Assembly: GCF_008831285.2 (NCBI RefSeq)
Contig: NW_022204652.1
Location: forward strand, 1 to 19,589
Source: Nymphaea colorata
Taxonomy: Eukaryota > Streptophyta > Magnoliopsida > Nymphaeales > Nymphaeaceae
Length of the DNA stretch: 19,589 nucleotides
Direction: 5' to 3'
In this document: in pieces, positions 1 to 8,170 of the stretch
How positions within the stretch are numbered: position 1 is the first letter of the stretch
Layout: each line of letters opens with the position of its first letter
Program-made: the position numbers and the translations under genes
The notes under the pieces: generated by a model
The model's input: only the letters and a program-made list of their open reading frames with translations
Told to the model about the DNA's origin: nothing
Databases searched by the model: none

Positions 1-372
1 TCAATAAGTGGCCTGCTCATTAATTATTAAATATTAGAGGATATATTGTAGTGATTAATAAATAAAATACTTTAAGCACTTTAAAGAAATAGAGAGAGGC
101 GTTAATATAGCTCTTGTATCTTGCTTCAAACTCTACAGCTTGCATGCTATATTATACATTTCATTCTAATTGCGGCTTGGAAAGGATTTAGATAGCTTTA
201 GCTCATAGAAAGAATGGAATGGGCTATAAGAAGATTTATTAGAAGGATTTTTATTATTCTATTTAGCTTCAAACATCATTTATATACTTTATTCATCATC
301 ATGCGTATATCTTCGAAGGAATTTAAGCTATCCTAGAATAAAAATAAAGATCATCATATACAGGACTATCAT
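1..372 (-). CDS. Small hypothetical protein, possibly secreted or membrane-anchored
   Basis: Read with TAA/TAG as Gln, an ATG at 370-372 opens one uninterrupted 123-codon frame that ends in TGA at the first three bases of the window. The N-terminus (MIVLYMMIFIFILG) is strongly hydrophobic, like a signal peptide or anchor. It is followed by a polar Asn/Gln/Ser/Lys-rich stretch and a more hydrophobic C-terminal third. I recognise no family. It would be transcribed divergently from the RING gene that starts 85 bp away, the same head-to-head arrangement as 11619/11729. An open frame of this length can arise by chance in AT-rich DNA with one stop codon, so the call rests on the hydrophobic start and the coding-like composition. 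Confidence 0.35.
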
Positions 373-940
373 TTTGTAATTCGAAGCTTTTTAGATGATT
401 ACAAAGGTAGTTGCTATTTTATAAATTTAAGTATTCGGGTATTTATTAATAATCAAATGTTAATATTTTCTGCCTCTTCTTCCTGGTTCTCCCCGCTATC
501 AGCACCTAAATTCAGACTGAAGGTCACTGGAGAAAGACACTGCTCAAAGACGATAGCAGTCCATTTTTGGGTCTGGAGGAGATGATGCATAAGCTTTCTA
601 TTATGATGTAGATAATCAGACTATCTCGATCGCCTTGGCAGATTGCTGGACCCATGTGAATGCAGTTACTACCTACTACTAGCTATCAATCTCAACCAAA
701 CAAAAATCAGTGGAACTTTTTCTTCCAATTTCACATATACCCATGCAAGAATACCCTACAAATATTCTTCTGGTCTAATGGTGATAATAAGCCAAATACA
801 ATTATCAGTCGTGGAAAAGGACAACCTTAAACTAAATACCAATATCAGGATAGACTAGCAAGTGGGTTCTCTAAAATAATGAGCAGAGAATATAGATATA
901 ATTCGACCTGAAGATTCATAACATAAATGTTTAGACTAGG
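369..940 (+). repeat. Dispersed duplication, copy 1 (partner 11660-12215)
   Basis: The shared stretch begins just before the start codon (acaaaggtagttg) and runs through the extracellular-domain coding region, with the strongest match at about 457-650. Later parts align only in blocks, for example the region encoding GTFSSNFT and PYKY. Both copies are in the same orientation about 11.3 kb apart. It is a gene duplication and shows no terminal repeats or transposase. Confidence 0.8.
373..456. promoter_or_regulatory. Short divergent intergenic region, duplicated at 11620-11728
   Basis: These 84 bp lie between the start codons of two divergent ORFs. The half next to the RING gene (acaaaggtag to the ATG at 457) is nearly identical to the sequence before the ATG at 11729, so the presumed promoter and leader were duplicated together with the gene. 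No specific factor site is recognised. Confidence 0.4.
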
Positions 941-1818
941 CTTCGATAATAGGCTTTACTCACTGAGGCATAATCCTTTTATGGTGATCATTCTATTTAA
1001 TGGGATCGAATCGCTTTCAACTTGTCGGCAAAGTGCAAGTATAAATTGGATTAACATTCGAAAACAGAATTAAAAGATTTGCATCGGTTGGTCCTTTCCT
1101 AAGTTCAGTCTAATCCCTGAAGCAGCTTAATTCACACAACTTTAGTCAGCTCGCAATATTATACATTTTATAATTATAGCCACAATGATTGAAGTATTGT
1201 CATTTCAATTGATTCCAAGAAAAAATCAGCAGTCATCGGGAGATACATCTTACTTGCTTACATTTGTTGGCTTTTTATCAAATCTAAGAAGGCCTTCTTT
1301 TACTTCTCTTTCTATTGTTCATGTGCAGCAGTTTGTTATACTTATGGCAAAAGACAACAAATAGAAAAACGATAGAACCTGATTGATTCCACAATTAGAA
1401 ATTCATGTACTTTCTTGGCTCTAGTTGTGTGCAATATTGCTTCTAGGTATTTCGGAAAAAAGCTATACAAGTCCCTTACTTCGTTTACTTCTATCGTATT
1501 TGCTGCAACTAGGAGTAAGCTACACTCAGTTCCTGGAGGATTTCGCAAGTTAGCAGCAAGATTAAAGCTAGCCTTCAGAAGTTTAGACCAAAAAAGAATG
1601 AGCTCCAAGAAGAAGGATCACAAATGTGCCCGATATGTCACAAATAAGTCAAATAGCAAAACGGAGAAATTCAGTCTGAGAGTAATATACAACAATCGAA
1701 CGTAATGCTACTATAACAGGACTGTGCGGCCACTCATTCCATCAAGATTGCCTGAAGGACTGAACAGAAAGTGTTTAACCGAAACAAATGTCCCACAGAC
1801 GGAATAAACATCCAATGA
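457..1818 (+). CDS. Secreted/transmembrane RING-H2 finger protein (PA-TM-RING-like layout)
   Basis: Probably a membrane-anchored E3 ubiquitin ligase of the endomembrane system. The ATG at 457 begins a hydrophobic leader, which is clearer in the paralog at 11729. An extracellular beta-rich domain follows, with readable pieces DAQAFYYDVDNQT (about 581-620) and GTFSSNFTYT (about 712-742) and several Asn-X-Ser/Thr sites. A hydrophobic segment lies near 1400-1450. A basic, Gln-rich linker containing KKNELQEE (about 1594-1617) leads to a C-terminal RING-H2 finger: CPIC at 1627-1638, CGHSFHQDC at 1725-1751 and NKCPTD at about 1783-1800, ending in TGA at 1816-1818. The last ligand is Asp, as in RBX1. 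The gene is broken by several single-base frame shifts, including one between the third and fourth zinc-ligand pairs. TAA at 590-592 is read as Gln and also occurs in the paralog. It converges on deaminase copy A. The RING call is firm; the exact protein is not. Confidence 0.75.
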
Positions 1819-2009
1819 TCAACTCAAATATCATAAATATGCATTCATTTATCATGAGTAATGAGGTTAGGATGCTCTTGAAAACTTTCTTGATATTTTT
1901 TTTTTAGTGGTATGTTTGCTGTTATCGTCTTTCAGTCAAGCTGATGCTAGCTCCTACTGAACTACTTTGAATAATGAATAGTTTTTCAACATAGGTATGT
2001 TGAGATCAA

Positions 2010-3321
2010 TCAAAGGTCTTCCTTCAGATCCTCATCTGTTTAGCCTCAGAGTCAGCCTTGGCCACTGTTTGTTCCCTTCCAATCCTAGCTTGGGTTGGGG
2101 AGATCTGGATATCCATCCAGTAGAGGGCGGGCACAAACTGGATTATATCCTCCAATTTCACGCTTTCTGTTGATTCATATCCGTTGATGTAGAGGAAGCC
2201 TCCCTTGGGGACGAAGTTTCGACGGAGGAGCCATAGATTCCCAAGGTCTGCAGGCTGATGGCTCGTCTCCCGGAAGGCGTTCAGAAACACGAAAGTGCAG
2301 TCGGCCAGAGCGGGGAGGACTTGTAGGCCTCACTAATCCTGAAGCAACTAAGGTTCTCAGTAATGATGGAGGCGTCAATTACGCTGAAGTGGAACTCTGC
2401 GTAGGCCGTCACCGCGTTGAGGATGGCGGAGCTGATGGGACTCTTTTGAAGGTATCAGCCGCAGCCACCAGGAGGTTGCCGTGGGGATCGATGAGGGCGA
2501 GGGCGTTCTTGGCCTGCGGGTGTTCTCCACCAGCTCAGTCAGCAGTGTTTCAATTCTTGATTGGGTTCAAAGTAGCTGTCTCCACCCTTCGACGACCACC
2601 TTTTCTGTCAATGTGATCGAAAGGGCATTCGATAAACAGCTCTAAACCCTCAACACCTACTCTCCTTGGTAGGTCTCTTAGATTCCTCAACTCTTTGCAC
2701 TGGGACTGCCACTCCCAACTTTCCCTCTTACACTGAGCACATTTTCGCTGAAAAGTTTCCCAATTTTCTTCTAAAGTTCCATCTAGAGAGTTTATTCCTT
2801 GAAGATAACACCTAGCTGAGTAGTGGTAATGCTCTCCCTCTATTCCTTCTACTTTGTAATACCCGAAGCGTTCAAGAAGTTTCTGCTGTATTAAGGAATA
2901 AACTTGTAGTCCTAAAATCATCGTTTTTCCAGTTGATTCCCGAAAAGCCATCAAAGCTTATAGTTCCTACATTGAATCCGCTGGCCACCATGCTTGAGGC
3001 ACACATTAAGCATGGGTCAAGAGTGGACATGATGGTAAGTTCGTGGGGAGGAGAAGATTTTACTGATGTTGGTTTTAAAAATACCAGATATAATTTGGCG
3101 CTCTCCGTGGTTCGTGGGGTTAAGTAAATACTTATCTCCAGACGATAGTGTTCCTATCACTCTGTTCGTTGCTGGTAGATCACCTTTCCACTTTTGTCGA
3201 CTAAAAGTCCCGCAACGGGATAAGTCCCTTCTCGGAAGGCTAAACTTTATAATCGAAAGAGATGCTGGGCTGCAGAGTGTATACAGTCTACCTTATCGAA
3301 TTCATATCCTTATCGGACCAT
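2010..3321 (-). CDS. Zinc-dependent deaminase-fold protein with long C-terminal extension, copy A
   Basis: Predicted nucleoside or nucleic-acid deaminase of the cytidine/TadA-like superfamily. The start ATG (3319-3321) opens MVRQGYEFDKVDCIHSAA. The core follows: REGTYPVAGLLVDKSGKVI (about 3185-3240), resembling the beta1-beta2 of TadA-like deaminases; NHGERQIISG, with the HxE zinc/proton-shuttle motif at 3101-3109; and TLDPCLMCASSMVASG, with PCxxC at 3001-3015. After GFSGINWKND comes an extension of about 290 residues with a Cys/Trp-rich part (CAQCKRESWEWQSQ) and the segment ALALIDPHGNLLVAADTF. That segment looks like a second, degenerate deaminase core lacking its own HxE and PCxxC. TGA at 2010-2012 ends the gene. 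TAA at codon 4 is Gln and is shared with copy B. At least one frame break separates the HGE and PCLMC segments. Superfamily confidence is high; the substrate is unknown. Confidence 0.8.
2040..2560. other. GC-rich island inside deaminase copy A
   Basis: The 3' half of the gene is visibly GC-rich, and its third codon positions are mostly G or C (for example CTG, GTC, GAG). The first part of the same gene and all flanks are AT-rich. The same island occurs at about 5525-6110. Confidence 0.6.
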
Positions 3322-4683
3322 AGAATTCTCGCTTTATGATCTGGGCTTTGAGTTTTGAGGAATATTCATTTAAGATATATATTCAAAAGAAAGGGAATAG
3401 AGTTAATATAATGGTTGGATTTTTGGTTTCTCATCAAAAATAAGGAAAAACTTATTTGCGAAGTTCCTAAGAAAAAATAAATTTAGTTAAAACTACTGTT
3501 CTAAGAGTTTTTTTTTCTCCAAAATGATTTTATGAAATTAACGGCCAAGAAAGTCTCAACTAGGCCTTTCTAAATACCGCATATGAAGGATATCTTTTTA
3601 TTCTACCCCAATGTGCTTATAATCTTTTACCAAACTTTCTTGATTTGATAATCTGATTAGTTATATACAAACAAACATTTAAAATGGCGCCTCAAACTCA
3701 AATAGCGCATTTTTCCTATACCGAGCAAGTAGATGAAAAAATGTCAAACTTATTTTTACTGATTGAGCATTTGGAACTTATCATAATTTGCAATTAATTG
3801 TTTGAGGTTCTGGAATTTTTATATGAGAAAATATTAAAGGCAATTTCTTGATATTATGAACTAAATGAAGGCTATACAAAGTTCAATTCCTAATGTTAAA
3901 GCAAAATTATGCGAAAAAAGCAAAAGTTAAGGAAAATATATTTGCAAGTTTATCAGAGTAGGATGGCCTTCAACATTTCTTTTTATAAAATCTATAGCCT
4001 TTACAGCTAATTAAGAATTTGGGACTAAAATATAACATTTTGAAGGAATTTGGCTGATTTGTTTAGACTTTTTATTTTGAATTTTTAAATAATTAGAGTA
4101 ATTAAACTCAATATAGTCAGAATAAAGAAGCATCAAAACTAAGATATAATCTATTACAACTTTTCCCTTCCACCAGAAAGTACATAGAAACCTTTGTTCT
4201 TCCATTTTGTTGATTGTATGGCCTTAAAAACTCTGATCTAATATGTTTTTTATTTTGTTTTTATACCTTTCTTTTGTTGAAAAAGTAGATGACGTGTTAA
4301 ATTTGTTCATTATTATTTATGAATAAAGTCTTTGCCTGCGTCAGGAGCCCACCCAAACATCTCTGATAAAAATACTGAATAAATTATTTTTCTCATTGAT
4401 CTCCATTACCTCAACGGCTAACTCAATTTGAATCGGATAGATGTTAATCTATTTGCATCCTTGAGAATAGTTGATTACTAATTTTATCCTTATGTTATTA
4501 GCATGACTCGTCAATATCAGGAGGCCATATAAGAAATGTGGATGCAGTAGGAGAAAAATCAATCGGTTGATAGCATAATATTTAGAAATTTATGAGCGCA
4601 ATATACAAGAATATGGAAGGTAGCTTTCATGTTGGTGCTATCATTCGAAAATCTATCCAATGGAGTTAATTTCTCTAGAGCAG
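3322..4683. other. Spacer between deaminase A and kinase remnant, diverged copy of 6824-8170
   Basis: AT-rich sequence that aligns in patches with 6824-8170, with many indels not in multiples of three. No frame is clearly conserved in both copies. A 55-codon plus-strand frame starts at ATG 3684 and ends at TGA 3849-3851, but copy 2 has lost the ATG. A minus-strand segment around 3960-4060 gives similar peptides in both units (SFKMLYFSPKF versus SFKVVYLKANF), which may only reflect shared DNA ancestry. I make no gene call here. Confidence 0.5.
3648..3671. promoter_or_regulatory. Conserved 24-bp block upstream of deaminase A
   Basis: This block, with core ctgattagttatataca, is identical to 7146-7169 although the surrounding sequence is strongly diverged. 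It lies about 330 bp upstream of each deaminase start. A regulatory role is inferred only from this conservation. Confidence 0.35.
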
Positions 4684-5400
4684 TCATCGACGAGCGTATT
4701 TATGATTTGTCTTTAGGCCATGCCTTGAGCCCAAAAGCACACTATTATTCACACAAAAATCAGCTATCCAGAGGTACTTTTTAATTATTTGTTAAACAAT
4801 TTTTGCAAGAAATAAAAGAAAAGTAATAATCCGTTAATGATGGTTCAATAAATTTTTGATAGGAATATATATTGCCGTATAGTCACTTTTACGTAGTCTT
4901 TAATGGTCTTATTCATAAGATTAACTAACTCCTGATATTTTCTTTCTTCACAAAGCCTTTCAACTTTATTACTATGATAATATTGAAGCTATGACACTTT
5001 GAAATAGCTTTGCATAGACCTAATGCACTTCAAAAGTTTGCCTCGGGTAAACAGCTTGGCATTGATTCTGTTTTTTTGAATTACTTAGCTTAAATTTCGC
5101 TCACTTTCTTCTACAAAAACATGGGCTTTGAGTGAGATTAATACAACACCAACAGATTAGCTTATTTAGGACCAATAAATAGCTTCACGGAAATAAATTG
5201 CACGAAATGGCATTTTTATCATTATAAGCCAAACTAAAGTATGAATTCGTCGTTACTTTTGCGCAGCAATTTATCGATATTTCTAAAAGATTATATCTTC
5301 AGGTCTTATAGGACCTTTTTAGTTTCCCCAATCTTATCCATCTTTTATTGTTATCCATAGGATGACAACAATTTAGCATAGGTGTCTAACTTTAATGATT
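4684..5400 (-). pseudogene. Truncated copy of the kinase-like gene (C-terminal part only)
   Basis: Matches the end of the kinase gene at 8171-8790. Segments aligned in the same order are YGQQQKMDKIG (kinase: YGEQQKMDQVG), SQLQYYHSNKVERLC (kinase: SQLQYDRNEVEKLC) and ERKYQELVNLMNK, which is identical in both. The region that encodes KLIDFGDAF in the complete gene reads LKLDTYAKLL here, so the DFG motif is not preserved. Everything upstream, including the N-lobe and the catalytic HxD loop, is absent, because the duplication unit ends here and the 3' flank of deaminase B begins. TGA at 4684-4686 is a possible end. No catalytic activity is possible as it stands. Conservation of the tail peptide may only reflect shared origin. 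Confidence 0.7.
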
Positions 5401-5513
5401 TTTTATATTTATGGTATGTTGCTATTATTTTTTCAACTGAATTGATATATCTCTAAAGATAATATTGAGCTCTGAATAATGAATAGTTTTCAACATAGGT
5501 ATGCTGAGATCAA

Positions 5514-6823
5514 TCAAAGGTCTTCCTTCAGATCCTCATCTGTTTAGCCCTCAGAGTCAGCCTTGGTCACTGTTTGTTCCCTGCCAATCCTAGCTTGGGT
5601 TGGGGAGATCTGGATATCCATCCAGTAGAGGGCGGGCACAAACTGGATTATATCCTCCAATTTCACGCTTTCTGTTGATTCATATCCGTTGATGTAGAGG
5701 AATCCTCCCTTGGGGACGAAGTTTCGACGGAGGAGCCATAGATTCCCAAGGTCTGCAGCTGATGGCATCGTCTCCCGGAAGGGCGTTCAGAACACGAAAG
5801 TGCAGTCGGCCAGAGCGGGGAGGTACTTGTAGGCCTCACTATCCTGAAACAACTAAGGTTCTCAGTAATGATGGAGGCGTCAATTACGCTGAAGTGGAAC
5901 TCTGCGTAGGCCGTCACCGCGTTGAGGATGGCGGAGTTGATGGGACTCTTTTGGAAGGTGTCAGCCGCAGCCACCAGGAGGTTGCCGTGGGGATCGATGA
6001 GGGCGAGGGCGTTCTTGGCCTGCGGGTGTCTCCACCAGCTCAGTCAGCAGTGTTTTCAATCTTGATTGGTCAAAGTAGTTGGTCTCCACCCATCGACGAC
6101 ACCTTTCTGTCAATGTGATCGAAAGAGCATTCGGATAAACTACCGAAACCCTCAACCACCTTACTCTCCTTGGGTAGGTCTCTTAGATTCCTCAACTCTT
6201 TGCACTGGGACTGCCACTCCCAACTTTCCTCTTACACTGAGCACATTTTCGCTGAAAAGTTTCCAATTTTCTTCTAAATTCCATCTAGAGAGTTTATTCC
6301 TTGAAGAAACACCCTAAGCTGAGTAGTGGTAATGATCTCCCCTCTATTCCTTCTACTTTGTAATACCCGAAGCGTTCAAGAAGTTTCTGCCTGTATTAAG
6401 GAATAAACTTGTAGTCCTAAAATTCATCATTTTTCCAGTTGATTCCCGAAAAGCCATCAAAGCTTATAGTCCTACATTGAATCCGCTGGCCACCATGCTT
6501 GAGGCACACATAAGCAGGGTCAAGAGTGGACATGATGGTAGTTCGTGGGGAGGAGGAAGATTTTACTGATGTTGGTTTTAAAATACCAGGATATAATTTG
6601 GCGCTCTCCGTGGTTCGTGGGTTAAGTAAATACTTATCTCCAGACGATAGTGTTCCTATCACTCTGTTTCGTTGCTGGTAGATCACCTTTCCACTTTTGT
6701 CGACTAAAAGTCCAGCAACGGGATAAGTTCCTTCCTCGTAAGCTTTCTATTCCAATTAAAAAGTCGCTCAGCTGCAGAGTGTATACAGTCAATATGTTCA
6801 AATCTATACTTTTATAAAGCCAT
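5514..6823 (-). CDS. Zinc-dependent deaminase-fold protein with long C-terminal extension, copy B
   Basis: Paralog of 2010-3321 with the same start and stop context. The ATG at 6821-6823 opens MALQKYRFEHIDCIHSAA, which differs from copy A at many positions. From EEGTYPVAGLLVDKSG onward the two copies are almost identical. YQQRNRVIGTLSSGDKYLLN reads cleanly here, whereas copy A is broken at this point. The HGE region lies at 6604-6612 and the PCxxC region at about 6505-6519. Each is disturbed by one-base losses that copy A does not share (CCC for CCCC before HGE; two deletions in the PCLMC segment). The C-terminus reads TKADSEGQTDEDLKEDL, then TGA at 5514-5516, with the Gln encoded by TAA. Cytosolic location is likely because no signal peptide or membrane segment is visible. 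An active enzyme is plausible if the frame breaks are sequencing errors. Confidence 0.8.
5525..6110. other. GC-rich island inside deaminase copy B
   Basis: Same composition anomaly as 2040-2560, covering the C-terminal half of the gene. The edges fall within coding sequence rather than at gene boundaries. Confidence 0.6.
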
Positions 6824-8170
6824 AGAAGTGTTATTTTGTGATGCGGGTTTTGAGTTTTGAAGAACACTCATTTAAGATATTATAATCGAAAATCAATTAA
6901 ATAGAGTTAATATAATGATTAGGCTTTTGCCATTGGTTCAAAATATGTAATAAACTATTCAATTGCCTTTCTAAGAAATGAAAATGGAGTTTAAAACGAC
7001 TATTCTAAAATATTTACATCCAAAACGATTTTTTGAAAATCAAGGGCTAAAGCAGTCAAAGCTGGGCCTCTATAAATTCATTTGTGGAGGGTATTGATTT
7101 TGATCTGTCAAAGTTTTACTAATCTTTCTAAACATTCTAAATTTAATAATCTGATTAGTTATATACAAAAGAACAATTAAAGCGGTGCTCCAGACTTAAG
7201 CAAAGATTCTTTTGGGCACCAGGCTTACTAGATAGAGATATTTTACATTTGCTTGTTGTTTTTTGAGAACCTATCTTAGTATTAAATAATTAAGAGAAGT
7301 TTTGGAATTCTCATATGAATAGCATAGCTAGGATGGTCCTTTCGAATTTTATACTAAATGAAGGCTAAAAAAGCTACATTCCTTATATTAAGCAAAATCC
7401 TGCTAAACGATCAAAATTAAGAAAAAAATATTTCAAAAATTATCAAATTAGGATGGCGTTCGCGGCGCTTTTGATAAAATGAAAAGTCTTTACATCTAAT
7501 TTAAAAATTGGCCTTAAGATATACCACTTTGAAGGAATTTGATATATTTGCACAGACTTTTTTTTTTGAAATTCTAATAATGAGAGTAATCAAACTTGAT
7601 GTAAGTAAAAAGCAAAAGTACTAAAACTAACATATAATTAGCTATAATTTGTTCTAATCATCAGGAAAGTATATAGAAGCCTTGATCATTTCACTTTGCT
7701 TACTCTATGGCTTTTCAAATGCCGATTTTATCATTATTCCATTTTTTGTTGCTTCTTTCTCTTGAAAATTGACGTAAAACTCTAAAATTAATTACTTTTA
7801 ATGAGGAATAGTGGTCATATTTGTATCCGCCACCTTACCCAATCATTCCAAGTAAAAATAATGATTAAATTCCTTTTTTTTTTATCAAGATTACCTTAGT
7901 GGCTCAATCTATCTAAATCAGCTAACTGCTTCTGCTTATTTATTTGCCTTTTGATACTGGATGGCTTTTAATTTTATATTCGTGGTCGTTATCACCATGA
8001 CCCACCAATTTCAGCATGGTACATGAGTCACATAAGAAAGATGGGTGCAGAATAGATTAAATTAATAAGTATATAGCATAAGATTTAGAAATTACGACGC
8101 AAAATCAAGGAGTATATAGAATAATTACTTTAATTTGGCCCTCATCATTCAGAAATCAATGCATCCAAAC
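6824..8170. other. Spacer between deaminase B and kinase, diverged copy of 3322-4683
   Basis: AT-rich, with no convincing gene in any frame. It includes the conserved block at 7146-7169 and a T9 run near 7557-7568. It probably carries the promoter and leader of deaminase B and the 3' end of the kinase transcript. Confidence 0.5.
7146..7169. promoter_or_regulatory. Conserved 24-bp block upstream of deaminase B
   Basis: Identical partner of 3648-3671, at about the same distance from the deaminase start codon. Function unknown. Confidence 0.35.

Larger units (their letters stand above)
1870..5390. repeat. Tandem duplication unit 1
   Basis: This unit aligns in order with 5391-8770. Shared landmarks, in order, are the gaataatgaatag block before the deaminase stop, the whole deaminase gene, the gattagttatataca block, a diverged spacer, and the C-terminal part of the kinase gene. 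The deaminase part is almost identical between units, while the rest has diverged substantially. The right edge falls inside the kinase coding region, so unit 1 carries only the kinase tail. Confidence 0.85.

Noticed and set aside
1758-1763. TGA after CLKD in the RING finger as a tryptophan codon (karyorelict-type code)
   Set aside because: The downstream NKCPTD lies in a different frame, so a small deletion around this spot explains the TGA. Other genes end properly in TGA.
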